In this document: positions 1 to 14,516 of the stretch, one piece after another
Position numbering within the stretch: position 1 is the stretch's first letter
How the letters are laid out: every line of letters starts with the position of its first letter
DNA from: Gorsachius magnificus
Lineage: Eukaryota; Chordata; Aves; Pelecaniformes; Ardeidae
DNA length: 64,000 nucleotides
Assembly: GCA_034008185.1 (NCBI GenBank)
Contig: CM067082.1
Location: 103,349,311 to 103,413,310 of the forward strand
Direction: 5' to 3'
Program-made: the position numbers and the translations under genes
The notes under the pieces: generated by a model
Databases searched by the model: none
The model's input: only the letters and a program-made list of their open reading frames with translations
What the model was told of the DNA's origin: nothing

Positions 1-2574
1 GCAGAATGTCAGAAATAATGCCTATGTTATTATTCAGTATCTGCTACTGGCTGAATGCCTAGCCTGGGGAAAACTCTAATTATCATTTACAATAAATAAT
101 TTCCTCCATATTTATTATCAATGGAAATCTACTGCTAGACATTCAGCCAAGGAATTCTGCTATACAGGCAAAAATATGTACTATCTTTTTCAACAGCAGC
201 TCAGCTTACAACCTGAATGTCTGTAGCTTTTTCATTAAATTCATTATTGCCTTATTGTACCTAGACTCTTGTTCTTCCATAAGGCACTGTCAATAGACAG
301 ACAGATGAATTTCTTCATGTTCTAAGTATTTTCTACTTTTATCTGTTGACCAGATTCACAAAATATTTATGGGCCCTGTAGCAATTCTTGTGCTTTACAA
401 AACAAGGGATTCTTTTGTGCTAAAAATAAGTTCCAGGTTCTTGGTCTGATTCTGATTTCTCTCCACCAAGCTATAAATCTGGTGTACTTTTAATGAGGTC
501 AGCAGAGTTGCAATTGGTTGAAACAGAGGTAGCTACTGTCAGAATCAGCCCGTTCAATTTCTTATAGACTTCAAATCTGAAATAAAGGGGGAACGATACT
601 CTCATTTGCAATATAATTAGCTAATTAACTGATATTTTATTTAAATTCTCACCAAAGGCCAATTTTTTTTCTTTTTTTTTTTTGCATCTGTGCCACTATA
701 AACTAGAGAAGCTGTCCACTGAAGTCAGAAGTCAAAACATTTACACCTACAGCTGTGAAACTAATGGATTTTTCTGTTTGCAGACTGAAAAATTCCCTCA
801 AAACACCCTACTCACCCCCTCAAAAACCCCCACCCCAAAACAATAATAAAACACAGTTCAGGCAGACCTGGAGTGAAAAAAAATGGAAAAGAAATAAATT
901 TTAGGTCACATGAAACATTTAGTTCAGACCAATATGATTTCTTGAAAGGAAATGTAAAATGGATCACCCTCACAGATGGCTGTTTTATAAATTGAGTGAA
1001 AATACTTCATTTCAAAGAAATCATTCTTATGTGCTTTTTTCCCAATCTCACCCATTTTGGGGTGGGAGGAACATATATATATGTTCCTAACTATTTGACA
1101 AAATATACCTTTGGAAAGGGTGCAGCCTGCAGACCTCTTTGCAGCCACTGGTACTGGTGGGTGCTACTGGTAATTCTGTCAGTAAAAGGGGAAAGCCAAG
1201 GGTCAAAAATGATTCTGCAGGCAACCCAGTCAGACAATGCTGTTGTTCTGATGCACCTCCAACAAACTGTGATGTACCCAGCCTGAGTGCAATTGAGACA
1301 GGACTCTTTCACTGCACCTACCACATCCATATTGTGCATGCAATAAAACAAATAGTCCCTATAAAATGTGAGGTATGTGCTGTTTATTTTCCAAACTTAA
1401 AGCTGAATATACCCCCTTGAAGAGAGTTTCACAAAGGGCACTCGCGTGGTTTCTTGCCATGTCAGGAGAAAAGAGACGAACAGAAAAGGGATGGCCTAGT
1501 TTTAAGTAAGTACTAATTGAACACAAAACGAGGGTGCAGTCATTCTGCATTGAATTGTTTCCTCTCTCAACAACAGCGATCAGCAGGCAGGTAAGAGTCC
1601 CCTTAGTTTCACCTCAAAGAGACAGACAAGGGCTCTGACTTGCAGAAGACCTGGTGAACATCAGCCAGCTAGAAGAGGCAAACAAGACCAACAGCTTTAA
1701 ACTAGATCAGAAGTTGTTACTTTTGTGCCGGTCCAGGAGCCATGTTTTTGGTTGTAGCTGCAAGAGAGAAATGTGAGAGTACTGTGGGGGGATTTCCTTT
1801 CTCTCGCCTGAAGGCCATGAGACAGCTGAGCACTGCAGGTTGCTAAGGCATCTGCCAAGATCCTCAGGGGGCGAGGGACAAAGGCCCATTTGGCAAGTTC
1901 ACTACAACTCAAGGGTTCCCTGACATCTCCACTGGTGAATCCCACACTGGGCGATATCAGAAGACTTCTTCTCCCCCCCCGGTCTGACAAAGACTTAATT
2001 TAAAGCAGATATGCTGTTATAAGTCCAAAATATTTCCTTTTATTTCAAGAAAATTATGCTGCTTATTTAAATTAATGTCAGCGAAATCAGACCTCTCTCT
2101 TTGTTCATAACTAATATTCACTCAAAAATAGTGTGCCTCTTAAAAGCCATCAGTGTAACAGGTGGAGTCCCACGGAGGTCAGCATAATTGCACCAGCTTA
2201 GAGCAAGGCAGAATTTAGCTCACTGATGCTGGCTTGTGAAAAATAAATCGGGAACTTTATGGATATTAAAACCAGTGTTAAAACAGGGTGTTTTATACAG
2301 TAATTATAAGGTTATTTCTCAGTAATTCAATCTACTGAGGGTGAAAATATCTTTTTTATTGTTGCTTATGATGGTAATAATTCTCCCTGGCATCTGTAAA
2401 AGCAACAATAGCTTTTCATTGATTTTGCTTAAAAGGAAAGTTCAGGGTTAGAAAATTAGTATTTCATGTGGAAACATGAAAAACTTTCCAAAGTATATGC
2501 GACAGAAATAGTAATAATTATGTTTGAGGAGGAAGGAAGTATTGTGATTAGGGTCCCTGGGTAGAGATCTAGAA

Positions 2575-2670
2575 ATCTCACTAGAGGTCCAATTCTTCCA
2601 TATATTTTCATTTCTTTAATTTCCTGTCTGAAAAATGAGAATAATAAAACTCCCTTTCTTTCATCCTGTT
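2575..2670 (+). mobile_element. MIR-like SINE, 3' core fragment
   Basis: TTTAATTTCCTGTCTGAAAA followed by ATGAGAATAATAAAACTCCC matches the MIR core sequence around TCAGTTTCCTCATCTGTAAA and ATGGGGATAATAATAGTACC. Only this part is convincing; upstream sequence to about 2530 may belong to it. Confidence 0.5.
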
Positions 2671-5657
2671 TGTTTGTTTGTTTTCTCTTTAGATAACACA
2701 CCTGAAAGTCCATTAGGACTGGATTACATATGCACATGCACCAAAGTAAGGCAAGACCCAAATCAAAATCGATTTTCCTATTTCAGGGTAAATCTGCAAG
2801 TGGAAGATTTTTTCCTGTTTGCTGCACAGTACCTAGTGATTTATGTATTTATCTAGTATTTATGTAAGTTGGGCACTTAAGCCACGGCCATAATATATAT
2901 ATAGGTAATATTAATGGAGGCCAAAAAATTCCTCAGAGGTACAGAAATGAATGAACATCTAAGTGACTAGCAAAGCTGCTCACAAAATATAGGTCTTTAA
3001 CTAAGAAGCACGTAAATGATAACAATAACTACAAGGGGCTATTTCAAAGTGAAGGCTGACTTTACACAAGGAAATGGTAGATCCAGGACAGCATAGTATA
3101 TATATCTGGATCTGCTGCTGTTTATAAATTAACTGGTTCAACTTTGCTTACATGATCAGAACACCCTGCATAAATGAAAGCCTTGTCTTCTCTCTGAAGT
3201 TGCTATCTGACAACAAATGTATTTTTTAGAAAAAACTAATTGTACCATTAATGCTCTGGACACTTTTTGTAAGATAAATCAACTACTCAACTTGCCACTG
3301 CAGTGGTGGGAAAATCCCCGCTGCATCCTACCATTCCTTCTGGCTTTCTGTTTATTCACACTCTTGTAGTAAATATCATATATGATACCTTGTTTTTATC
3401 AAGTCCTATTTTAAAATGAAAAATCAGGGAGAAAAATTGTATGTCAAGCCACGAGAGCTGTACTACAGAGTACTACAGGCCCCTTATTTATGACTGGCAC
3501 TAACTGGCCTCCAGGTTAGTGGGCAGAAATGAGTAGCCATGGATGCAAGGCCTCATCCAGTCGTCTGTATGAGTGGCTGCTGTAGAAAAGAAGGGTTGAT
3601 GATACAGTGGAAAGCACTGGGAAGCTCTTGTTCTGCCTCTCATCTGTCACTGATGATCTGGGACACAGATGGTTTTGCCTCCAGCTGGAGCTGCCCTGGT
3701 GTCAGCCAGCTCCCCACATCACCGGCAGAGTCTTGGGATGGCTCCTGTCCCAGAAAGGAGAGCTCTTAATTGGCCTAATTTGTTTTCTTGTTTGGTTTGT
3801 TGGTTTTTTTTTCCAGTGTGACTGCTGGGCAGATATTTTTTCAAATGCTAGCAAACCCACCCCCTTCCAGGGTATGGTTACTACCCAAGATCTACTTTTG
3901 CTTCCTTGCCACTACCTCTTCTTTGCTTGGAGAAGGAAGCTGTAGAGTCAGTAGAGACCATATGTTACTGCATGCTATCCCATGGAGCAGTCTGAGTACA
4001 GGGTGCCTTTGAATCTTCGAAATACATTAATTAGCCAGAACCGAAACTGGAGGTGAACTCAGGGGAACTCAACAGATGATGTTGTAAGGGCATCTCAAGT
4101 TAAGATTCTTCTCATGCATCTGAGAATTATGTCTAGTGCTTACTAGCTGTTCTTTATAAATGTCCTGGATCAGATATGTAGTAATAAAGGCACTGGGAAA
4201 AATGTGTGTAATCAAATTAATCTTGAGCTACGCTTTACCTCCAAAAGAGGGTAAAAGCTTGGAAAAACCTAGTACATCTGGGGGCCTGCTCTTTGCTTAC
4301 ACTAATGTAAGAAAGGTAAGAGTTAAGCCCTAACACTGTAAATCCAGAAACTTAAAAAGTAAAAACAGATGGACAAATAATCAAATTACAGTATTAGAGA
4401 ACAAACATGCAGCAATAAAAAGAAAGGAACTCCACAGCAATGTTGTACACGGAACATATTTGCCAAACCTGTACAAAAATGTCCTTGAAGCCAAATTACA
4501 AAAGACAACAGGCATAAAAGGAAAACTGAGAAAAAAGAATGTAAGAAAGAAACAAAAAGCAATCACAGTTGAACTGGTTGCTTTTAGGACAGAGCCCTGG
4601 AAGTCCATGACACTGAGCGTGTGTGCATGTGTGTTTGTGTATAAGAAATGCACAAGAGAAAATACATGAAATGCAGGATTGCTCCGTAAGCTTTAATGAA
4701 CAAGTAACAGCCGAATATAGGCTACGATCTAATATAGGTGATATACTATATCAAAGGAAAAACAAGAAATATGTCATATATACATTTTGAAATGTTCCCA
4801 TTACCCAAGCAGAACACAAGTAAAAAAAATGTATACAGAGATTAGTCTCACCAAGGATAAAAAAAGTTACAGGTCTTGAACTTTATTTACAGAAGCAAAG
4901 CACTGTTGAGCTAATAAAAGAAATAACTAATTCTAACTTCTCAACATATGAGTGCTGAAACATAAAAAAAGTGGAATCACAAGAATGACTACCAAAATAA
5001 TTATTTTCAATCAGACACATGACACACAAGACATCATAAAACCACTAAATCCTAGATTAGGAATAGAAGAGAAAAGACTATAGGTAAATCAAAACACTTA
5101 TGTATTTCTGTCATCTTTCTGCATCTCATGAAGCCTATACACCAGTCCTGCTGTGCAGAAGAGACTGGAGAAGAGATGATAGGCATACATAAGTCACTGC
5201 ATAAGAGATGAGCCTTTAATCTACATGTGATGATCTTAGGAACATGCAGTCTTTCTGACTAGTGTTCTTTTTAGTTTTACAAAATAGTGTCACAACTATT
5301 CTGATATACCTTACATTAGTACAGGAGAAAAAGACTTGCAATAATGCTCCTCTCAAGCCCATATTCTGTCACAAAGTTATAAAAATGGCCTGTATGTGAA
5401 TACTGTTAGCCCACACTGCAGTCACACTTTTGTCTTCTTTCTATGTCTATGTCTGGGAATACCCCCAACACCTACTTAAGACACTAAAGTTACAACACCC
5501 TTCATTGTCTTTATAGTTGGTAAAAGGAAAGAGATGCCGTAGGGGGTAATTCAGATCTTACAAGACAAGGTTCTTTTCTGAGCTGTCTTTTGGAGAGGAC
5601 TCTTTTTCTATTGACCATGGGGGCAACCAAGCATACATTTAAGTGGCTCAGTTAGAT

Positions 5658-5693
5658 GGCACGTACCAAAGGCACATACCAAAGGCATGTACC
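5658..5693. repeat. 13-bp tandem repeat, about 2.8 units
   Basis: The units read GGCACGTACCAAA, GGCACATACCAAA and GGCATGTACC. A short local duplication with few mismatches. Confidence 0.85.
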
Positions 5694-6515
5694 TTCTACC
5701 AAGACCCATTGCAAATGGAGTTTTGCAGTTTTCCCACACTGCAAACCAAGTCCTGCTGCCTGACTTTGGGCGTATCTATGTGTTACTTAGTGATTTAGAT
5801 TTGAGCTGAGAGAGGTAAGAACCTGCATGAAGGGCCTACCTCTGAGCCCCAATTATATAGGACTACCCTATATAAGGTTTAAGTCAAATGATCATTAAGT
5901 TAAATGACAGCACAACTATCTCTTCATTTAAAGCAGTATGATAGATTCAGGGCCTTGTAGCTCTTCTCTTTGGGAACCTGTGACCAGTTTCTGAGCATAT
6001 ATACTGACTTCTTATAATGAAAGCAAACTGTAAAGAGCAGCAGTGCAGAAATGCTTGCCCAAACCACAAACACTATTGACTATGCTAACATGGTAGTCCT
6101 CTTCTCCCTGCTCTTCATTCAGCCTAGTTATCCTGGGTACAGCATTAATGAAGACAGACCTCTGCACCAGCTTCAGTACCGCTGTATTGCACAGGGCAAG
6201 CGCAAACGCCCTAGGCCATGGTACAGAAAACCTGCTGTTGTGCTTAGATTACATTTCCCCTTAACCACATGCTCATTTCCCTTGCACGATAAAGGCACAG
6301 TTCTGAATGTACTCCATGTTGTAAGGAAAGTGTTAGTAATTTTGCCCGTGTTTTTAACAAATGAGTACATGAACATAATTAAAAATTAATCCTTAGATTA
6401 TTCCTTAGTGATTGCTCTTCACAGAGTACCCCTGGTTGGTTGTGACCCTGTTTTCTGCAGCTGTTGTACACTGCAAGATTACACTGGAATGGAGCTTGCA
6501 GAAAATCCTGACACA

Positions 6516-6550
6516 CCCCCCCGCCGCCGCCCCCCCCCACTCCCCCACCC
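6516..6550. repeat. C-rich low-complexity run with CCG units
   Basis: C-runs flank a short (CCG)3 stretch, followed by CACTCCCCCACCC. It is an isolated low-complexity GC-rich patch, with no promoter-like context. Confidence 0.9.
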
Positions 6551-7454
6551 TGGCCATCTTTGCTTTTAAGCTCTACTAAGGCCTATAAAAGAGTAAAGAA
6601 AATATTTCATCTCCTAAAAAGAACAGCTGAATTTATGCCCATTATGGTCATTATTACTAACAATAGGACTACTATTGGTATATCTTCTCATCACAAACTT
6701 TTTAAGCAGGGGTCAATAATCTCTCTGGGAGTTCATAAAATGCTCAAAAGCAAAACAACAAAATTACTCCATATAAATCAGCCCGATGCAGATGAAATCA
6801 CATTCCATTTCAGAGAGAATACAAAATAATCCTACAATCTTCCAAATGTTGTTTTAATGTAGGCTTCTTTCAAGAACTTTAGAAACTAGCATTCAAACAG
6901 TAATAGTCCATAGAACATTGTAAACAGCTTATTTTAGATAGAAATCACATCACTTCTAAAACAGGGTTCACGTACTGACCGGCAATCAAATAGGGTGAAC
7001 CAACTGAGTAACACTGTGGAAGTTTTCCCCTCTGGTATCAGCTTTTCTTAGAGGATTAAGGTCTGGAAACTCAATTTGTTCTACTATTATATTATCTATA
7101 AAGGGTGGGCTCTTGCTAGTTGGCTCACCATCGTGCCAAATCCTAGCACTTTAAATACATCTATTTGATATCTAGAAGTTATTATCCAAAAAAAAGAGAA
7201 AACAAAATCTACCTGGAATTAATCAAAGAAAAGTTTTTTCCCCATCATTACTTTCTGAAAAAAAAATGATTCAAATACTCTATATTATAAAAGGAACTTG
7301 CTTTATTGTTGTGTTGTGAAGAATCCATTAATCAAACTGAAAGGTAAAGAAATTGCATTTTTACTTTTGTAATGTTTTAATATGAGATTCTTTTATTAAG
7401 AAACATAGCTTAGGACACTATTTCTTAAGAGACTGATCCTTCCTTAGGAACTCA

Positions 7455-7705
7455 GAAAACTAGGTCCTAGTCCTGTGCCTTTCAGGCTCCCTGAGTCACC
7501 TTGGACAAGCTAGTTAATCTCTTACTAACTCACTTCTCCATCTGTAAAGTGGAGAAAATTGTAATTCCTTTGTCTCGCTTGTCTGCTAAGACAGGAATAT
7601 CTTTGGGAGCAGGAAATGTTACAGACTATGTGCTCGCACCTCATCCAGCCCAGTAGCCCATGATCATAGCCTGTTCTTCTAGATCCACTCCTACATTGCA
7701 TCTTC
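7455..7705 (+). mobile_element. MIR-like SINE, near full length
   Basis: The core reads CTGAGTCACCTTGGACAAGC, then a TTAATCTC block, then CATCTGTAAAGTGGAGAAAA (7545-7560 region). This parallels the MIR consensus blocks for ACCTTGGGCAAGTTACTTAA and CATCTGTAAAATGGGGATAA. Downstream, GGAGCAGGAAATGTTACAGA and ACTATGTGCTCGCACCTCAT resemble the longer 3' tail of sauropsid MIR-type elements. Ends are estimated. Confidence 0.7.
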
Positions 7706-10700
7706 TTTATCAATATCATCTTTATTTTGCAGGAGCAGATGGAGCTGTGAACTGCTCCAAGACAGCAACAGGGAACAGCCAGTAAGACTGCTGATCACTG
7801 TGATTTGGTTCTGACACTCCAGTAAGGCACAGTGTAAGCAAAATTACTGTGCTAAAATACAGACTGACTAAGGCATAAGAAAAGTCTGGATAAGGCAACA
7901 TCTTTGAAAAAGATTGTTTTCAAAGCTGTCTTTTCCTTAGTTGTTTTATCAGTAATACTTTAAAGCATACTCATATGAGCAGAGTTGGGGCAATAATTCA
8001 CGCTAAATAGATTTATTTAATGTATTTTTGCTTTCAGTGTTGTCTAGAATGGTGAAAAGGAACTACCTGTATATTAAAAATGCTACTTTAATGACAGAAT
8101 GGAAAAGTCAACGAATGATAATGCCTCCTAGCCAGCAAGAAGCGGAGGAAGTACTAACAGCATCATTAGAGCTTCAGAAATCCCCAAATGCTGCAACAAG
8201 AGTGTGGGACTGAGAGTGAGCCTGGCTGTTGATGAACAGAGGCAGGTAATGCTACCCCATGCTTTACACATTACTCTTTTCCTCCCAACCTAAGAATCCT
8301 ATAATCCTCCATTTCAGCTGACTGGTAGCCTGCTGTTTTCTGGAAGGACTACCGTGTTGCTGCCCAGTCCTGATGGCTGCAACTGCTAGGCTCTGTGGAA
8401 GGAATTTAGTGAAAAAAAAACCAAGGAGAATTACTAGTATGGCAGCAAGGGCCAGTATGAGAGTAGAGAGGGGATGTGTTGGGGTGGAGGGCTGACAAGC
8501 AGACCCTCTTAACAAAAAGATGAAGCTTAGATCCACAAGGGCACTCTGCTTGTGAAATGTGGCAGGGTGAGGTGCAAACTGGCACTGTACATTTACGGCA
8601 CACATTCTTGGATGCTTCTATGCAGTGCTTGCTTGTTCTGCTGCTGTGCCATTAATTCTGGCTGGCAGTAGGAGGGAGAGAAAAACCTTAAAATAATTGC
8701 TGTGAACATCATTTGCATTTAGGAGATCACACACTAAAGGTTATGCTGAGGTTCCCTGTAGAGATGTAGAGCAGAGAGCAGTGAGTCCTGGCTCTCCACA
8801 GTGTTCAGCATCACTCAGCCGCTTCCTGCAGGCCAGAGCCAGGAAGGAACACCGTTTCCAGTATTTATATACTGCTTTTATTTCTCCTATATTTAGATGC
8901 TGTTCTTATTTTCCTTGGCTGCTCCTGCAGCTTATGAAAGTTTTAGGAATTTGAGTGAATTCCTAACAGCCCCAGGGAGTGTGAGGACTCAACCTGTGGG
9001 GCCTGATGGGATGCAGGACATGATTACTCCTCATCCTCAGTTTGTTGGCAGGGTGAGACTCAGCTTCTGCCACTTGCCAGGGGCAGCCAGGACAGCCAGA
9101 GCCCATTTGTGCCATTCATGTGTTTGGGACCCTACATACACACAGCTCATGTTCCTCCTCGTTACAGCAGCCTACCCATGAGCTTTTCTCAATTTGAAGA
9201 ACATGGCCCCAAGTTGATGGTGACATTGATACTTAACGTAGCCTAGCAGCTGTGGGCAACTTTTCCACACATCTTAGGCACTTTTATCCCTTTCTTAATA
9301 AGCATAATTAAATCTTAGCCCACTGCTTTGAGACTGGCTGATCAGTTTTCACACATTTACCCTGTAACATGCAAAAGTAACAAGTTCCTTCATAATACAG
9401 AGCACACCAGGGAGAGAGAACAGGAGGTAGAACACCTTTCATTCCTACTTGGGTATGGTCTTAACCCAGTGATTTGTCACTGCTGCCTAGGAGAGAAAAA
9501 CAAACACAAAGCTGCCCAGTGTATAATCCAAGTCCCAAAGCACTTGATGTGGAGACATTGCTGTTATTTTTAAAGTTGGAGTATATCTTGTCTGCATGCC
9601 AAATTTAATACAGTGTACACTTTTCCACTCCAGTGAAATAAGAAATGCTTGAGGGAGCACCTCTCTCACTAAGGGCTGCCAGTACCAGATGCTGATTTAC
9701 CAGCCTGGAAACAGGGTAATGCTTTTGTGTTTCCAGGATCAGATCCTGCCTTACTGCGTGAACGACTTCTTAATGCCACCAGGCAGGTGAGGCTCTGAAA
9801 GTGGTGCTCTGCTGAGAGCTCTACCGATGTTTCGCATGTGCAGAGCTTTTAAGAGAAACTCAAGGATGAAGACAAGTCACAGTCATAAAGTTTTAGTTGC
9901 ACCATGAAGACAAACTTCCCAAAATTCACAGCCACTAAGATCAATCTCACTTACCCTGCTTTCGTACTGATGTATCACACTTGACCTTCTGCACAGTTGG
10001 TCTTGATTTACACTGGCATGAAATCAGTATTAGACTCAGGGTTTGATTCAGGACTAGACAAAAAAATCTGACTAATGCTGTCAATAGAAAAAAGAAGACC
10101 ACGTGTTTGCAATTGCTTTGCAATGAATATTGATCAGTATCGAACATCTTTGAATTATATGTGCTGTCTTTTTATGAAGTCTTCATAAAAGTTAGGTATA
10201 GATGGAAGTATGAATCAAACATCAGGACACTGCAAATAGTGGACAAAGCAGGGCATTGCTAATTATAATAAAAAGAAAGAAGTGTTTCAGATTATCAACC
10301 TATTTTCTGTAACTAATTTAGGCAAAGGCATTATCTGAACTTTATTTTATCAAGCAGTGTTTGAGATCGCTGTTTTTCTCAATCACAACACTATCTAACG
10401 TCATTCTCCCAGATAACTTTCCTAGTTATAATAGGATTTGGCCAGTCCTATATGAAGACTGAGAATAAGGGTTTCCTGAAAAAGATTAGATCCAAATGTG
10501 AGGGCAGCCTTCACTGTTCTTTGCTCCTTCCTCCTCTATGTTGTCCTTTCCTAGAAGAAGAGCCAGCAGATCTGTCTTGATCCACCCAGATTTTTCTTAA
10601 GTTTATTTCTGTTCAGTTGAGTGGCCGCATAAATCCAATCTTTCTTACTCATGTTAATCATGTATGGAGTAAATGGAATACAGAGATAAAGCTGACTGAC

Positions 10701-13700
10701 TAAGAAATAGGCTGTTGGAGGGCTTCAACAAACGTCTGCCTTAAAAGACCAGAAGAGAAAGGCAAGGATAACTACCAAATAGTTTAATATAAAATTAGAA
10801 AAATGGCATCTAAATTAAACCTCCTGTAATGCTCTCTAACAATAAAAAGGAAATGTTCCCCGTAATTTCAAGCATTTTCCCCCCCTATTGACCTTGTTCA
10901 TAATTGATAAGCCACAGACATACAGATGTTTTTGAGTTAAAGAGCAGATCAGAAAAAGTCACCTATCAGTATTATAGCACACCCCTAATGTTGGGAGGCT
11001 TAAAAAATTCAAGTGAAGGCTCTGGTAGGCCCACTAATTGCAGTTAATGAGGTATTGCACTCCAGGGGTTACACATGATCATGGAATTTAATATTCCTTG
11101 ACTTGCTCCCCATACTGCAGGCTATTAACATGGAATTAAAGCAATGTCCTAACATCATGGCTATAATATGGAAATATTAACTAGGAAGATGTAACTCCAA
11201 CTTAATGGAATACATTCACCACTTCAGGCCTTTCAGATACAGTAAAAGTGGAGGAGTACAGTAAAGCTGTTGAAAGTTTATGGGCTATTATGCAACCTTC
11301 TTCTCCTACAAATACCATGAGACCTTTTATTCCTCCATGATGAAAAGAGGTGAAAAACTGCCCCTCCCCCCCCAATATTTTGACATTACCGTAGTCTGTC
11401 CCAGCTATAACAAAGCAAAAATTAAAGGAAAGCACTTGAAACTTATGAATTCCCTGAAACTACCACTCAATATTTGACTGATTTGCAGCCAGAGATTCGA
11501 TCCAATTTGTCTTCTATTTGAAATGTTTTGACCTGCGCCCATTTCCAGGAACCTCTGGGTATTTCACTAGCACAGATGCCAAGTGGCAGATAGGTCTACA
11601 CTGTAGTCAGGAGCAGGTGGAGTCCTACCCAAGTCCATCTAGTTCATGCCAATGCCACAACGAAGGTGCAGCAGTATGGACTTCAGTGTGGGCTGTGTAA
11701 GTGTGCCTGGGATGCTGCATGTTTGCTTGGGTGGCTCAGTGCATTTCATGCCCCTGTGCCTTCATTCTTCCTGGCACTGAATCTTGCTTCACGAATCCCA
11801 GCTTGGGTATGTTAAACAGCTCTGCAATGCTACTTCTGTATTGGCAGGGCAGAGCTAGCCTGGACCACCACGTGTTGCTAGAGGCCTCAGATTCCACAGG
11901 GAAAAAGGTTTATTCTGAAACACCTGTAAAGAACAAGGAAACGACTTGTATTTCTAGCCAGATGTGCTGCTGTTAAAGACTCTTTGGATATAGCACTTAC
12001 TGGTTTTGCACACAAATGCAGAATTTTTTTATCCTGTCCCCAAGAGATGATCAGCATTGTAGTACTATAGCACCAGCCTCACAAGGAACGCTTGGCAGAT
12101 GTCTGTCCATCTTGAGGCTCCCCCATCTGCCTGGCCTGTAATGAATCTTAAATTTTCTCAAGATCATTGCTCATCACTTGAACAAGTACTGAAGAGTAAA
12201 TGAAAATAGCCATCCCATGAAAAAAAAAATCATTTAATGGCTGAAATAAAATGCCATCACTGCTGTGATAACAGAAGGTTTAAAGTGCATTACTGTCGCT
12301 TCTCTATACACTTGAGGGCTGGCTACTGGGTCAGATGGTGCAGCAGTCCATGTAATCTCCTGAATGGAAAAAAATTAGGCTCAAAGTGCCAAATAGACGC
12401 CCACAACATAATATCAGGTAAAACAAACACATTCCTCCTATCCCCCCTCCCCACATGTTAGAGAAATAGAGAGAAATTCCAGTCATTTCTCATTACTGTG
12501 AAGGTCAGCCTAGCTGGGAAAATTGTTTCTGCTTTACAATTCCCCAAACTGTAGAAAGCAGTTAGAGTTCTGGACAAAAACTAATGTTGCATTCAAAGGG
12601 AAAAGAGGCTGATATGGCATTGCTGCAGTAATAAGAGAATTTTTTACTCTTTCCACTTCCCTGTGAACCTAATCAACTGTGACATGAGAAAATATACTGG
12701 GCTCACCCAGCCAGAATCTGACTGCCACCTGAAAATGTCCTCAATATTCCACTGTTTGGGACTTTACAATGATCCTTCCGACATCAATTTTGTACATGTA
12801 CATCAAAATGCCATTAGAAATGCTTACAAACACCTCCTGCTCACAGGCCTGCACTCAGACTCCAATCGAAGCCAGGCTGTAAAGACTCCCCAGTGGTTGA
12901 CTAAAGGTTTCTTTCGATTACTCATATGAAAGCATTTGGTTATGGAAAGGCATCTGGGGGGGAGCCTGAGGGATCTAAAGATCTCCCCCCTGACCTCCCT
13001 TGTAAGCGCACTTGAATGTCATTAGGAGCAATATATATTGAAGGTACTTTAAAACCTGCCTTTAACATTTAATTAATATCTGTTGACTTATTAAGTTTCC
13101 TCATTCTCCTTGAGATTCAACAAATAAGACATACTTTTCCAGGGTTGCAAGTATGTGGCAGGGAGTGGAAAGGTGTACTGAGAGAATGAGGACACATGGT
13201 ACATATACATATATATCCTACCGCTCTCAGTTACATGGATGGGTATGTTCTTGCCTTTGTATACATGAACTAATGCACACATACACCACATATATGATGC
13301 AGCTGTAAATTAATATAGTCTTGATAAATGCTTGGCATATTTAATGCATTTCTTGGTGACACTTTTATTATTTCTCAGTGATAAAAACTGAATAAATCTA
13401 ACGCAACTGAAGACAATGATATTATCACCCTCTTCCTTTGTTCTGCTATTTACAGGAAATATTACAAGTGTTTGACATATAAATTGAGCATTTGACTGAC
13501 TTTAATAACCATGTGATCAATAAGAACTGATATTTTTACAGTCTAAGTTCAATATTTAAAGGGCCAGGGGTCACGGATCTTTATCAAAGCACTAAGGCTA
13601 AAACTTTATTTTCAGAACCTGTAATACCACTTTTTTTAAAATCTGTATTGACCTAGTATCATTAAAAGTAAAATTTTGCTCATAAACTCTCCATCCTATT

Positions 13701-14516
13701 GGATCTAGCATTTAGATATTTAGGGATTTATTTTAACTGTACTTTCTAGAAGCATTTCAACAGTTCCTTATATTAAAATTAGCATTGAGTGATAGGAAGT
13801 CAATCAATATCTACATTAAAGATTATTCTTTATGCTCAGAAGATGCCAATTATTTTATTTTTAAAAAATCAGATCAAAATTCATCATGCATATGCTCCCT
13901 ATGTTTCTTATACTCATCTTTCTGCATCAATCATCTTTTAAAAATTTTCCCCTTAAAGTAGCTTAGGAAACATCCTTTCATTTTGCTTGATTGCAAAATG
14001 AAAATCAACCAGACACAATCCAAACACCAGCCAGCCCTCCCAGGAAAAGCAGTGCTTCGTGCTATGCTAAAGTGGCAGCTCTCCCATCCAAACAACCAAT
14101 AGAATATCATGTAACCTGTACAATCAGCCCCTCTTCTCGCCAGAAAGAACAAAGCCAAACCAGTCTTAGCTTACATGTGGAATATTTATAGAGCTCCTTC
14201 TCCTTGTGGGTTTGTCTACTGCTTACAGAAATTGTTCATTAAAACTTCCAGCAGACAATTTTTGAACAGAGAAGACATACATACTTATACATAGTGAGTT
14301 AACAAGCTTACGACTTTTCTCCACAGTTATTTAGAACTGTTGCCTTTGTAAAAGTTACTACATGCACTGGGACAAGAAGGAGGATAAATTATCTTTCTGG
14401 CCTGATGAGCAGTCAACTATTTATATTCCAAGACGGAAAAGTAAAAGCCCTCAAGCTTCCATTATCCTGCCAAATCAGGGCATTCGTCAGCATGTGGAGA
14501 CCCAGGTTCAAGCTCA

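Larger units (their letters stand above)
1..14516. other. Intronic sequence block: contents
   Basis: Beyond the MIR-like pieces, this block holds a T-run at 665-683, a 22-bp palindrome at 1067-1088, (TTTG)n at 2660-2682, a 13-bp tandem repeat at 5658-5693, a C-run at 6516-6550, and short AT/TATA dinucleotide runs near 2893 and 13197-13220. Pieces resembling one old interspersed repeat occur at 446-530, 2150-2210 and 9999-10040. Open frames near 6051-6389, 8264-8605 and 11701-11976 show no domain and are taken as chance. No gene seen. Confidence 0.6.
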
